Origin: Virgisporangium aurantiacum
GTDB lineage: Bacteria > Actinomycetota > Actinomycetes > Mycobacteriales > Micromonosporaceae
Reading direction: 5' to 3'
Assembly (NCBI RefSeq): GCF_016863635.1
Contig: NZ_BOPG01000065.1
Span: forward strand, 62,001 to 126,000
Length of the DNA stretch: 64,000 nt
Shown: in pieces, positions 40,631 through 49,656 of the stretch
Layout: each line of letters opens with the position of its first letter
Numbering within the stretch: the stretch's first letter is position 1
Program-made: the position numbers and the translations under genes
The notes under the pieces: model-generated
What the model was told of the DNA's origin: nothing
Databases searched by the model: none
Seen by the model: only the letters and a program-made list of their open reading frames with translations

Positions 40631-41680
40631 ATGAGTAACTTCTCCCGTCGGCGTATGCTGCTCGGCGGCTCCGCGGTAGGCGCGGGCCTGCTGCTGAGCG
40701 CGTGCACGTCCAACGACACCGGCGACGACGACAAGCAGGCCGAAGACCAGACCAAGGTGGCCGCCGGCAAGAACGCCGAGCCCGGCAAGAAGGTGACGAT
40801 CGGCTTCTCCGCGCCGGCGGCCGACCATGGCTGGATCGCGGCGATCACCAACAACGCGAAGGCACAGGCCGGCAAGTACTCCGACGTCACGTTCAACGCG
40901 GTGGCGGCCGGCAAGGACGTGCCGGAGCAGCGGGCCGCGCTGGAGACGCTGATCCAGCAGAAGCCCGACATCATCGTCCTGCTGCCGCACGACGGCGCGC
41001 AGATGACGGCCACCGGCCGCAAGGCGATGGACGCCGGCATCCCGGTCATCAACCTCGACCGCGAGTTCTCCGACCCGCTGGCCTACCGCACGCTGGTCAA
41101 GGGCGACAACTACGGCATGGGCGTCGCGGCCGGCAAGCTGATCGGCACGCGGCTCAAGGGCAACCCGAACGCCGTGATCGCCGAGATCGCCGGCATGGAC
41201 GAGCTTCCGCTGACCCAGGACCGGTCGAAGGGCTTCCGGGACGCGCTGGCGGTCTTCGGGCTGAAGGTCGGCCCGCGCCAGGCGGCCCGCTTCACCGTCC
41301 AGAGTGGACAGGAGGTCACCGCGAACCTCCTGCAGGCCGCGCCGAAGATCGACGCGCTGTGGAACCACGACGACGACCAGGGCGTCGGCGTGCTGGCGGC
41401 CATCAAGCAGGCCAACCGCAGCGAGTTCTACATGGTCGGCGGCGCCGGGTCGCTCGACGCCATGGAGATCATCAAGGCCGACAACCAGCCGTTGAAGGCC
41501 ACGGTGACCTACAGCCCGACGATGGCGTCGTCGGCCATCGCGCTCGCCCGCCTGGTGGCACAGGGCAAGGGCATGGAGGACCTGGTGGAGCTCCAGGTTC
41601 CGAAGCTGGTGATTCTCCAATCGGAAACGATCACCAAGGAGAATGTCGACCAGTACATGCCGCTCGGCTTCCGCTCCTGA
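40631..41680 (+). CDS. Sugar ABC importer substrate-binding lipoprotein
   Basis: A 349-residue extracytoplasmic binding protein. The N-terminus has twin arginines (SRRRMLLGG) before a hydrophobic stretch and a lipobox LLSAC with Cys25, so Tat export and lipidation are likely. The mature part is a periplasmic-binding-protein-1 (RbsB-like) fold: TIGFSAPAADHGWIAAITNN at the first lobe, then QKPDIIVLLPHDG, AGIPVINLDREF and DALWNHDDDQGVGVLAA. An ATG at 40631 follows ACGGAGGTCG. It should determine the specificity of the importer; residues for ligand binding cannot be ranked without a structure. Confidence 0.93.
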   Translation: MSNFSRRRMLLGGSAVGAGLLLSACTSNDTGDDDKQAEDQTKVAAGKNAEPGKKVTIGFSAPAADHGWIAAITNNAKAQAGKYSDVTFNAVAAGKDVPEQRAALETLIQQKPDIIVLLPHDGAQMTATGRKAMDAGIPVINLDREFSDPLAYRTLVKGDNYGMGVAAGKLIGTRLKGNPNAVIAEIAGMDELPLTQDRSKGFRDALAVFGLKVGPRQAARFTVQSGQEVTANLLQAAPKIDALWNHDDDQGVGVLAAIKQANRSEFYMVGGAGSLDAMEIIKADNQPLKATVTYSPTMASSAIALARLVAQGKGMEDLVELQVPKLVILQSETITKENVDQYMPLGFRS

Positions 41681-41726
41681 CCAGGGACCGGCAGTCGCAG
41701 GCGCGGAGAACGTAAGGAGACGGCCG

Positions 41727-42911
41727 ATGTCCCCATCGGACACCAACGGAGAACTGCGGGTCGGCATGGTCGGCTACGCGTTCATGGGCGCTGCGCACTC
41801 CCAGGCGTGGCGCACCGTGAACCGCGCATTCGACCTCCCGGTACGAGCCAGGATGACCGCGGTGGCCGGCCGCGACGACGCCAAGGTGCGGGCCGCGGCC
41901 GCCCAGCTCGGCTGGGAACGGACCTACACCGACTGGCGCGAGCTGGTGGCCGCTGACGACATCGACGTCGTCGACATCTGCACACCGGGTGACAGCCACT
42001 GCGAGATCGCACTGGCGGCGCTGGCGGCGGGCAAGCACGTGCTGTGCGAGAAGCCGTTGGCGAACACCGTCGAGGAGGCCCGGGCGATGGTCGCCGCGGC
42101 CGAGACGGCGCGGGCGTCCGGGGTTCGTTCGATGGCCGGGTTCAACTACCGGCGGGTGCCGGCGGTGGCCTTCCTGCGGCAGCTCATCGCGGGCGGCCGG
42201 CTGGGCACCGTGCGGCACGTGCGCGCGGTGTACCTGCAGGACTGGATCACCGATCCCCAGTTCCCGCTGGTATGGCGGCTGCAGAAGGAGAAGTCGGGAT
42301 CCGGCGCGCTCGGCGACATCGGTTCGCACATCGTCGACCTGACGCAGTTCGTCACCGGCCAGTCCATCACGGGCGTGTCGGCGATCACCGAGACGTTCAT
42401 CAAGGAGCGTCCGTTGCCCAGCGCGTCGAGCGGGTTGAGTGCCGAGTCGTCGACGGAGACGGGTCAGGTCACCGTCGACGACGCGGCGCTGTTCCTGGCC
42501 CGGCTGTCCGGTGGCGCGGTGGCCACCTACGAGGCGACCCGCTTCGCCACCGGACGCAAGAACGGCCTGCGGGTCGAGGTCAACGGGTCGCTCGGCTCCG
42601 CCGTGTTCGACCTGGAACGCCTCAACGAACTGGAGTTCTACGACGCCGCCCGCCCCGGCGCCGAGCAGGGCTTCACCCGCATCCTCGTGACCGAGGGCGA
42701 CCACCCCTACATGTCCGCGTGGTGGCCGCCGGGTCACATCATCGGCTACGAGCACTCGTTCACCCACCAGATGCGCGACTTCCTGGAAGCGGTCGCGGTC
42801 GGAAAGGATCCCGAACCCTCGTTCGCGGATGCCCTGCAGGTTCAGCAGGTGCTCAGCGCGGTCGAGCAGAGCGCGGCAGCCGGTTCCGGCTGGACCGCCG
42901 TCACGGTGTAA
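41727..42911 (+). CDS. Gfo/Idh/MocA-family oxidoreductase
   Basis: An NAD(P)-dependent sugar or inositol dehydrogenase of 394 residues, cytosolic. The Rossmann part (about 10-130) begins LRVGMVGYAFMGAAHSQAWR with a GxxxxG pattern and includes DVVDICTPGDSHCEIALAAL and LCEKPLANTVEEAR, in which the Lys is catalytic. The C-terminal alpha/beta domain has SGALGDIGSHIVDLTQFVTG, with the proton-relay His. ThuB, a relative in rhizobia, oxidises disaccharides at C3; the same chemistry is plausible here. The ATG at 41727 is preceded by AAGGAGA. It lies 46 bases after the binding-protein gene. Confidence 0.92.
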   Translation: MSPSDTNGELRVGMVGYAFMGAAHSQAWRTVNRAFDLPVRARMTAVAGRDDAKVRAAAAQLGWERTYTDWRELVAADDIDVVDICTPGDSHCEIALAALAAGKHVLCEKPLANTVEEARAMVAAAETARASGVRSMAGFNYRRVPAVAFLRQLIAGGRLGTVRHVRAVYLQDWITDPQFPLVWRLQKEKSGSGALGDIGSHIVDLTQFVTGQSITGVSAITETFIKERPLPSASSGLSAESSTETGQVTVDDAALFLARLSGGAVATYEATRFATGRKNGLRVEVNGSLGSAVFDLERLNELEFYDAARPGAEQGFTRILVTEGDHPYMSAWWPPGHIIGYEHSFTHQMRDFLEAVAVGKDPEPSFADALQVQQVLSAVEQSAAAGSGWTAVTV

Positions 42912-42918
42912 CCGAAGG

Positions 42919-42976
42919 CTTCCCGGCCGCGTTCCCGCGGCGGCTGCGCCCCGCTCGTGGGTGCGCGGCCGGGAAG
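42919..42976 (+). terminator. Large stem-loop between oxidoreductase and dehydrogenase genes
   Basis: CTTCCCGGCCGCG (42919-42931) pairs perfectly with CGCGGCCGGGAAG (42964-42976). The loop is 32 bases and no T-tract follows. It may lower readthrough or protect the upstream mRNA end rather than terminate fully. Confidence 0.45.
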
Positions 42977-43060
42977 AAACAACAACTCAAAACCATTGCT
43001 GGCGCGATCGGCGCGCGCCCTCCTGACGACCCCCAAGGTCAGGGAAAGGGAAATACGGCA

Positions 43061-45847
43061 ATGCACAAACGCCTACTGTCCGCGGCGTTACTCGCCGCGG
43101 CTGCCACCCTCACCGCGACGGTCGCCGGCGCCCCGCCCGCGCAGGCCCATCCGGTGATCGACCCGGCCGCCTTCCAACAGGTGACGCTCGCCAAGGGCGT
43201 CGCCGAGATGGGCGAGCCGATGAGCCTGGCCGTGCTGCCCGACCGTTCGGTGCTGCACACCGCCCGCAACGGAACGTTGCGCCGTACCGACGCCGCCGGC
43301 AACACGGCGGTGGTCGCGAACATCGCCGTCTACAGCCACGACGAGGAGGGGCTGCAGGGCATCGGCGTCGACCCGAACTTCGCCACCAACCGCTGGATCT
43401 ACCTCTACTACGCGCCGCCGCTGTCGACACCGGCCGGCGACGCGCCCACCACCGGCACCGACTTCAGCGCCTGGCGCGGCGTGAACCGCCTGTCGCGGTT
43501 CACGGTCACCGCCGGCTGGACGTTGCAGGCCGGCAGCGAGGTGACGGTCATCGACGTGCCCGCGGACCGCGGCCTGTGCTGCCACGTGGGTGGCGACATC
43601 GACTTCGACGCGGCCGGCAACCTCTATCTGTCCACAGGGGACGATACGAACCCGTTCGAGTCCGACGGCTACGCGCCGCTCGACGAGCGCGCCAACCGCA
43701 ACCCCGCCTTCGACGCGCAGCGCAGCGCCGGCAACACCAACGACCTCCGCGGCAAGATCCTGCGGATCAAACCGTCGGCGGGCGGCGGCTACACGGTGCC
43801 GGCCGGCAACCTGTTCGCGTCGGGCACGGCGAACACGCGTCCCGAGATCTACGCGATGGGCTTCCGCAACCCGTTCCGGCTCGGCGTCGACAAGGCGACC
43901 GGTGTGGTCTACGTCGGCGACTACGGGCCCGACGCCGGCACCGCCGGCCCGCGCGGCCCGGCCGGGCAGGTGGAGTTCGCGCGCGTCGCGGCGCCCGGCA
44001 ACTACGGCTGGCCGTACTGCACCGGAACGAACACGGCCGCGGAGACCTACGCCGACTACGACTTCGCCACCGGAACGGTCGGCGCGAAGTTCAACTGCGC
44101 CGGTGGACCCGCGAACACCTCGCCGCGCAACACCGGCCGCGCCACGTTGCCGCCGGCACAGCCGGCCTGGATCCCGTACGACAACTGCTCGCAGCCGGCG
44201 TTCGGGTGCGGCTCGGAGTCGCCGATGGGCGGCCCGGTGTACCGGTACAACGCGTCGAGCACGTCCACGGTGAAGTTCCCCGCGGACTTCGACGGGCACG
44301 CGTTCCTCGGCGAGTTCGGCCGGCGCTGGATCCGCGTGGCGCACGCTTCTGCTTCGCCGGGCGAGATCGCGGCGTTCCCGTGGAGCGGCACGCAGGTGAT
44401 GGACATGGCGTTCGGACCGGACGGCGCGCTGTACGTCCTCGACTACGGCACCGGCTACTTCAACGGCGACGCCAACTCGGCGCTGTACCGCATCGAGTAC
44501 ATCGCGAGCGGTCCACGGTCACCGATCGCGACCGCTTCGGGGACGCCCACCAGTGGCCAGGCGCCGCTGACGGTCGCGTTCTCCTCGGCCGGGTCGAGCG
44601 ACCCGGAGGGCGGCGCGCTCACGTACTCGTGGACGTTCGGCGACGGCGGCACGTCGACCGCGGCGAACCCGTCGCACACGTACACGTCCAACGGGACCTT
44701 CACCGCGACGCTGACCGTCCGCGACCCGCAGAACCTGACGGCCACCGCGAGCGTCCCGATCACCGTCGGGAACACGGCGCCGACGGTGACGCTGCTGGCA
44801 CCGCTCGACGGGCAGTTGTTCTCCTTCGGCGACACCGTGCCGTTCCAGGTGCGGGTCACCGATCCGGAGGACGCGTCGATCGACTGCTCGCGGGTGAAGG
44901 TGCGGTACCTGCTCGGGCACGACTCGCACGCGCACGAGATCACGTCGGCCACCGGGTGCAACGGCACGATCGCGGTGCCCGTCGACGGCGAGCACGACGC
45001 CGCGGCGAACATCTTCGGCGTCTTCGACGCGGAGTACACCGACAACGGCGGTGCGACGTCGCACACGCAGAACGTCACGCAGCCGCGTACGCGGCAGGGT
45101 GAGCACTTCTCGGCCGCGCAGGGCGTCACCGTCTTCGACAAGGCCGCCGCGCACGGCGGCCGCGCGGTCGGCGACATCCACAACGGAGACTGGATCGCGT
45201 TCGACCGCTACAACGTGTCGACCGCGACCGGCTTCTCGGCGCGGGTCGCGTCGGGCGGGATCGGCGGAACGCTGACGCTGCGGGCCGGTTCACCGACCGG
45301 CCAGGTCATCGGTACGGCCACCGTGCCGGTCACCGGCGGCTGGGAGACGTTCGTCAACGTCAATGGCGTGTTGAGCGCCGTGCCGTCCGGGACGATCCGG
45401 CTGTACCTCGTGTTCACCGGCGGAACGGGAGCGCTGTTCGACGTCGACGACTTCGCGTTCACCACCGGCGTGCCGGGGCGGGTCACCGGGGCCGGCGGCA
45501 AGTGCATGGACGTCGCCGGCGCGGTCTCGACCGACGGCACGGCCGTGCAGCTGTACACCTGCAACAACACCTCGGCGCAGTCGTGGACCCGCACCGGGCA
45601 GACGATCCGCGCGCTCGGCAAGTGCCTCGACATCTCCGGCGGCGGCACCGCCAACGGCACGAAGGTGCAGTTGTGGACATGCAACAACACGGGAGCGCAG
45701 AACTGGGTCGTGGAAGCGGGTGGCGCCGTTCGCAATCCGCAGTCGAACCGGTGCCTGGAGGCGCCGGGCGGCCAGACCGCCGACGGCACGCCGTTGCGGA
45801 TCTGGGACTGCAACGCCGGTACCAACCAACGTTGGACATTCTCATAG
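43061..45847 (+). CDS. Secreted PQQ-dependent sugar dehydrogenase with PKD, CBM6 and ricin-B modules
   Basis: A 928-residue exported protein. The signal peptide ends near PPAQAHP. Residues about 36-485 are a six-bladed propeller of the soluble glucose/sorbosone dehydrogenase family (HDEEGLQGIGVDPNF; CCHVGGDIDFDAAGNLYLST with the catalytic-region His; MGFRNPFRLGVDKATG). A PKD domain (about 487-570, SSAGSSDPEGGALTYSWTFG) follows. Next come a region with the QGEHFSAAQGV motif, a CBM6 module (about 675-803) and a ricin-B lectin (about 807-928) with three QXW-type repeats. It would oxidise a sugar outside the cell while bound to polysaccharide, if PQQ is available. The ATG is preceded by GGGAAAGGGAAA. 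Confidence 0.9.
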   Translation: MHKRLLSAALLAAAATLTATVAGAPPAQAHPVIDPAAFQQVTLAKGVAEMGEPMSLAVLPDRSVLHTARNGTLRRTDAAGNTAVVANIAVYSHDEEGLQGIGVDPNFATNRWIYLYYAPPLSTPAGDAPTTGTDFSAWRGVNRLSRFTVTAGWTLQAGSEVTVIDVPADRGLCCHVGGDIDFDAAGNLYLSTGDDTNPFESDGYAPLDERANRNPAFDAQRSAGNTNDLRGKILRIKPSAGGGYTVPAGNLFASGTANTRPEIYAMGFRNPFRLGVDKATGVVYVGDYGPDAGTAGPRGPAGQVEFARVAAPGNYGWPYCTGTNTAAETYADYDFATGTVGAKFNCAGGPANTSPRNTGRATLPPAQPAWIPYDNCSQPAFGCGSESPMGGPVYRYNASSTSTVKFPADFDGHAFLGEFGRRWIRVAHASASPGEIAAFPWSGTQVMDMAFGPDGALYVLDYGTGYFNGDANSALYRIEYIASGPRSPIATASGTPTSGQAPLTVAFSSAGSSDPEGGALTYSWTFGDGGTSTAANPSHTYTSNGTFTATLTVRDPQNLTATASVPITVGNTAPTVTLLAPLDGQLFSFGDTVPFQVRVTDPEDASIDCSRVKVRYLLGHDSHAHEITSATGCNGTIAVPVDGEHDAAANIFGVFDAEYTDNGGATSHTQNVTQPRTRQGEHFSAAQGVTVFDKAAAHGGRAVGDIHNGDWIAFDRYNVSTATGFSARVASGGIGGTLTLRAGSPTGQVIGTATVPVTGGWETFVNVNGVLSAVPSGTIRLYLVFTGGTGALFDVDDFAFTTGVPGRVTGAGGKCMDVAGAVSTDGTAVQLYTCNNTSAQSWTRTGQTIRALGKCLDISGGGTANGTKVQLWTCNNTGAQNWVVEAGGAVRNPQSNRCLEAPGGQTADGTPLRIWDCNAGTNQRWTFS

Positions 45848-45864
45848 ACCTGGGGAGGCATACG

Positions 45865-47592
45865 ATGAGAACACTGATGGGACGCTTGGCCGTAGTGGCG
45901 ACCGCGCTGGTGACGATCGTCGCCGGCGTGACCTCGACCGCCTGTGCGGCTGAAAGCTCAGCCGACGACCCCTACTCCGTACTCGTCTTCTCGAAGACCG
46001 CCGGCTTCCGTCACGACTCCATCGCGGTGGGCACGCAGGCGATCCGCGATCTGGGCGCGGCCAACGGCTTCTCGGTGACGGCCACCGAGGACGCGGCGGC
46101 GTTCACCACCGCGAACCTGAACCAGTACGACGCGGTGGTGTTCCTCAACACCACCGGCGACGTGCTGAACGCCGCGCAGCAGACGGCGTTCGAGTCCTAC
46201 ATCGGCGCAGGAAACGGGTACGTCGGCGTGCACGCGGCGGCCGACACCGAGTACGACTGGCCGTTCTACGGAAACCTGGTCGGCGCGTGGTTCCAGCAGC
46301 ACCCGGCGATCCAGCCCGCGCGGGTGGTGATCGAGGACCGGGCGCATCCGGCCACCGCGCACCTCGGTCCACAATGGACCCGCACCGACGAGTGGTACAG
46401 CTTCCGCACGAACCCCCGCTCGACGGCGCACGTGCTCGCGTCCCTCGACGAGTCCAGCTACTCCGGCGGAGGCATGGGCGACCACCCGATCACCTGGTGC
46501 AAGGGCCTGAACGGCGGCCGGTCGTTCTACACCGGGTTCGGGCACACCCAGGAGTCGTACGCCGACCCGGCCGTGCGACAGGTGATCCTCGGCGGCATCC
46601 GGTACGCGGCCGGTCAGGCGAACGCCGACTGCCGGCCGGAGACCGGGTACACCGCGCTGTACAACGGGTCCACCACCGGGTGGTCGCAGGCCGGCCCGGG
46701 CTCGTTCACCAACGTCGACGGCACGCTCACGTCGACCGGTGGCATGGGCATGCTGTGGTATTCGGCGAAGGAGTTCCGGTCCTACTCGCTGAAGGCCGAC
46801 TGGCGGATGGCCGGCGACGACAACTCCGGCATCTTCATCGGCTTCCCGCCGTCGAGCGACCCGTGGTCGGCGGTCAACAACGGCTACGAGATCCAGATCG
46901 ACGCGACCGACACCCCCGACCGCACCACCGGGTCGGTGTACGGGTTCAAGGGCGCCGACACGGCGGCCCGCGACGCCGCGCTGAACCCGCCGGGGGAGTG
47001 GAACACGTTCGAACTGCTCGTCGAGGGCGAGCGGGTGCGCATCTACCTGAACGGCGTCCAGGTGAACGACTTCACGAACGCCGACCCCGTGCGCAGCCTC
47101 ACCTCCGGTCACATCGGCATCCAGAACCACGGCGCCGACGACGAGGTGGCGTTCCGGAACATCCGGATCAAGGAACTCGGCGGCACCAACCCGAATCCGG
47201 GGCCCGGCCCGGTGAAGGGCATCAACGGCAAGTGCATGGACGTCAGCGGCTCCAACACCGCCGACGGCACCCAGGTGCAGCTGTGGACCTGCAACAACAC
47301 CGGTGCCCAGAACTGGACCCGCACCGGCCAGACGATCCGCGCGCTGGGCAAGTGCCTCGACGTGTCCGGTGGCGGCACCGCCAACGGCACCCGCGTGCAG
47401 TTGTGGACGTGCAACAACACGGGAGCGCAGAACTGGGTCGTCGAGTCGACCGGTTCCGGAGCGACTCAAGTCCGTAATCCGCAGTCGAACCGGTGCCTGG
47501 AGTCACCGGGCGGCCAGACCGGCGACGGCACGGCGTTGCGGATCTGGGACTGCAACAACGGCGCCAACCAGCGCTGGGTGTTTCCCGCGTAA
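45865..47592 (+). CDS. Secreted ThuA + DUF1080 (3-keto-disaccharide hydrolase family) + ricin-B protein
   Basis: A 575-residue exported protein. The signal peptide has a possible lipobox-like TACA, but signal cleavage is equally likely. ThuA-like domain: about 33-250, with VLVFSKTAGFRHDSIAVG, VVFLNTTGDVLN and GFGHTQESYADPAVRQVILG. DUF1080 (Pfam 3keto-disac_hyd): about 258-437, with ALYNGSTTGWSQ, MLWYSAKEFRSYSLKADWRM, DNSGIFIGFP and GEWNTFELLVEGERVRIYLN. A Pro-Gly linker and a ricin-B lectin (about 451-575) follow. Both enzymatic families act on 3-keto glycosides in characterised pathways. The ATG is preceded by GGGGAGG at 45852-45858. Confidence 0.9.
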   Translation: MRTLMGRLAVVATALVTIVAGVTSTACAAESSADDPYSVLVFSKTAGFRHDSIAVGTQAIRDLGAANGFSVTATEDAAAFTTANLNQYDAVVFLNTTGDVLNAAQQTAFESYIGAGNGYVGVHAAADTEYDWPFYGNLVGAWFQQHPAIQPARVVIEDRAHPATAHLGPQWTRTDEWYSFRTNPRSTAHVLASLDESSYSGGGMGDHPITWCKGLNGGRSFYTGFGHTQESYADPAVRQVILGGIRYAAGQANADCRPETGYTALYNGSTTGWSQAGPGSFTNVDGTLTSTGGMGMLWYSAKEFRSYSLKADWRMAGDDNSGIFIGFPPSSDPWSAVNNGYEIQIDATDTPDRTTGSVYGFKGADTAARDAALNPPGEWNTFELLVEGERVRIYLNGVQVNDFTNADPVRSLTSGHIGIQNHGADDEVAFRNIRIKELGGTNPNPGPGPVKGINGKCMDVSGSNTADGTQVQLWTCNNTGAQNWTRTGQTIRALGKCLDVSGGGTANGTRVQLWTCNNTGAQNWVVESTGSGATQVRNPQSNRCLESPGGQTGDGTALRIWDCNNGANQRWVFPA

Positions 47593-47602
47593 CCCCTAGA
47601 CG

Positions 47603-47653
47603 CCGGGTGAGCGGGTCGCGACGCCGACCGGCCCGCTCACCCGGTCCACTTTT
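47603..47653 (+). terminator. Terminator after the ThuA/DUF1080 gene
   Basis: CCGGGTGAGCGGG (47603-47615) pairs perfectly with CCCGCTCACCCGG (47632-47644), followed by TCCACTTTT. It lies 11 bases after the stop codon. A strong stem plus T-run fits intrinsic termination, so the isomerase gene may have its own promoter. Confidence 0.7.
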
Positions 47654-47739
47654 CCTGGTGCGGTACAGGGCATAGGGTGTTCCTGGGGAGGCGCAGTCCC
47701 CGCCTGACTTCTTGTTACGAACCGTCTGAGGAGCAGTCG

Positions 47740-48744
47740 ATGGCGCGTCCGATCACGTTGTTCACCGGCCAGTGGGCCGACCTGCCATTCGAAACGGTGT
47801 GCCAGCACGCCTCCGAGTGGGGCTACGACGGCCTCGAGATCGCCTGCTGGGGCGACCACTTCGAGGTCGACAAGGCGATCTCCGACGAGTCCTACGTCGA
47901 TCGCAAGCTGGAGACATTGGCCAAGTACAACCTGCACGTCTACGCCATCTCCAACCACCTGCTGGGCCAGGCCGTCTGCGACCACCCGATCGACGAGCGG
48001 CACCAGGGCATCCTGCCGGCCCGCATCTGGGGCGACGGCGAGCCCGAGGGCGTGCGCCAGCGGGCCGCGGAGGAGATGAAGGACACCGCGCGGGCGGCGG
48101 CCAAGCTCGGTGTGCGCACCGTGGTCGGCTTCACCGGGTCGTCGATCTGGCACACCGTGGCCATGTTCCCGCCGGTGCCCACGTCGATGATCGACAAGGG
48201 CTACGAAGACTTCGCCAACCGCTGGAACCCGATCCTCGACGTGTTCGACGAGGTGGGCGTGCGCTTCGCGCACGAGGTGCACCCGAGCGAGATCGCGTAC
48301 GACTACTACACGACCACGCGCACGCTGGAGGCGATCGGCCACCGCGAGGCGTTCGGCCTCAACTGGGACCCGTCGCACTTCGTGTGGCAGGAGCTCGACC
48401 CGGTCAACTTCATCTTCGACTTCGCCGACCGCATCTACCACGTCGACTGCAAAGACGCGAAGGTCCGCACCGGCGACGGTCGCCGCGGCCGACTGAGCTC
48501 CCACCTGCCCTGGGCCGACATGCGCCGCGGGTGGGATTTCGTCTCCACCGGCCACGGCGACGTCCCGTGGGAGGACTGCTTCCGCGCCCTGAACGCGATC
48601 GGCTACGACGGCCCCATCTCCGTCGAATGGGAAGACGCCGGAATGGACCGCCTCGTCGGCGCGGCGGAGGCCGTCCAGTTCGTCCGCCGGCTGGCGTTCG
48701 ACCCCCCGAGCGCCGCCTTCGACGCCGCCTTCTCCAGCAGCTGA
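47740..48744 (+). CDS. Sugar phosphate isomerase/epimerase-like TIM-barrel protein
   Basis: A 334-residue AP-endonuclease-2/xylose-isomerase-like TIM barrel. The N-terminus is [20 protein letters not shown] and the metal-binding ends of strands are visible as [36 protein letters not shown] (Glu-His), [13 protein letters not shown] (Asp-His) and [11 protein letters not shown] (Glu), in the order expected for a divalent metal site. Such enzymes epimerise, isomerise or eliminate keto sugars. The ATG at 47740 is preceded by GAGGAG. It is the last gene of the cluster and likely cytosolic. Confidence 0.9.
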   Translation: MARPITLFTGQWADLPFETVCQHASEWGYDGLEIACWGDHFEVDKAISDESYVDRKLETLAKYNLHVYAISNHLLGQAVCDHPIDERHQGILPARIWGDGEPEGVRQRAAEEMKDTARAAAKLGVRTVVGFTGSSIWHTVAMFPPVPTSMIDKGYEDFANRWNPILDVFDEVGVRFAHEVHPSEIAYDYYTTTRTLEAIGHREAFGLNWDPSHFVWQELDPVNFIFDFADRIYHVDCKDAKVRTGDGRRGRLSSHLPWADMRRGWDFVSTGHGDVPWEDCFRALNAIGYDGPISVEWEDAGMDRLVGAAEAVQFVRRLAFDPPSAAFDAAFSSS

Positions 48745-48751
48745 CCCGAGT

Positions 48752-48823
48752 CGATCTTGCAGTTGTGGTGCCAGTTTCACCCCGGTCTACCCGGGTTTGT
48801 GAGGCACCACAACTGCAAGATCG
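48752..48823. repeat. Long hairpin repeat R3 (21-bp perfect arms)
   Basis: The 21-base arm CGATCTTGCAGTTGTGGTGC+C (48752-48772) is perfectly complementary to 48803-48823; the 30-base loop carries a smaller stem (ACCCCGG, CCGGGT). It lies between the convergent isomerase and deacetylase stops. Its edge (CGATCTTG) is shared with R1 and R2, but the arm then differs, so it may be a related element class. Confidence 0.8.
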
Positions 48824-48830
48824 CCGTGGG

Positions 48831-49544
48831 TCAGTGGCCGCGGGCGGGGAGGGTGAAGCGGTAGCCGGCCGCTCTGAGCAGGGGGATCGTGCGGTTCACG
48901 GCCTCGACGGTCTGGCTGCGGTCGCCGCCGCCGTCGTGCATGAGGACCACGGCGCCCGGCGTGATGCCGTCCATCAGGCGGCGGACCAGTTCGTCGGTGC
49001 CGGGCGGCTCCCAGTCGGTGATCGCGAGGCGCCAGCCCAGCGGTTGCATGCCCAGTCCGGCCGCGACCTCCGGCGTCGCACCCCAGCTACCGAACGGCGC
49101 CCGGAAGTACGGGATGTGGGCGTGCGGCACGGCGGCGCGGATCGCGGCGTTCGTGGCGAGCAGGTCGGCCCGGATCTGGTCGACCGTCCAGGTGCCCAGG
49201 TCGTCGTGCTTCAGGCTGTGGTTGCACAGCAGGTGGCCCTCGGCGGCGATGCGCCGGACCAGCGCGGGGTACTCGCGGGCATGATCACCCTGCACGCAGA
49301 ACACGGCTCGCACGTGCCGCGCCCGCAGCACGGCCAGCAGGCGCGGTGTGTCGACCGGGTTCGGCCCGTCGTCGAAGGTGTAGCTCACCACGGTGCCGTG
49401 GCCACGGGCGGTGTCGACGATCGTCGGGGTCGGGTGCCCGGTGGACGCGCCCGCCGGGGAGGCGGCGGCCAGGGTCACGGTGAGGGCGAACAGCGGTGCG
49501 GCGAGGTGGCGCAGGCGGACGGCGGGGGGCCGGGATCCGGTCAC
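48831..49544 (-). CDS. Secreted polysaccharide deacetylase (NodB domain, CE4)
   Basis: A 237-residue secreted enzyme that removes N-acetyl groups from chitin or peptidoglycan. The signal peptide (LAAPLFALTVTLAAASPAGA) is followed by the NodB domain: TFDDGPNP (catalytic and metal Asp), LLCNHSLKHDDLG (the two metal His), YFRAPFGSWG and VVLMHDGGGDRS. The GTG at 49544 is chosen for its well-spaced GGGAG upstream and because it gives a proper signal peptide. It stands alone on the minus strand after the sugar cluster and might act together with the LPMO of this window on chitin. Confidence 0.9.
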   Translation of the reverse strand: MTGSRPPAVRLRHLAAPLFALTVTLAAASPAGASTGHPTPTIVDTARGHGTVVSYTFDDGPNPVDTPRLLAVLRARHVRAVFCVQGDHAREYPALVRRIAAEGHLLCNHSLKHDDLGTWTVDQIRADLLATNAAIRAAVPHAHIPYFRAPFGSWGATPEVAAGLGMQPLGWRLAITDWEPPGTDELVRRLMDGITPGAVVLMHDGGGDRSQTVEAVNRTIPLLRAAGYRFTLPARGH

Positions 49545-49656
49545 GGGGCGTGCTCCCTTCGAGGCGGGCGGCCAGGGGGAGGCGTCCGGCGAAAGTTTCA
49601 GGCCGCGTTTCGATAGCTCACGTGACCGTATGACATCGAGACTTGTCGAACAAGGG
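49545..49656. other. Intergenic region, deacetylase and LysR genes
   Basis: 112 bases without a gene. GAAGGGAG is the deacetylase ribosome-binding site. The more A/T-rich stretch around 49612-49650 (ATAGCTCACG, ATGACATCGAG) probably carries the promoter. No repeat is evident. Confidence 0.4.
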
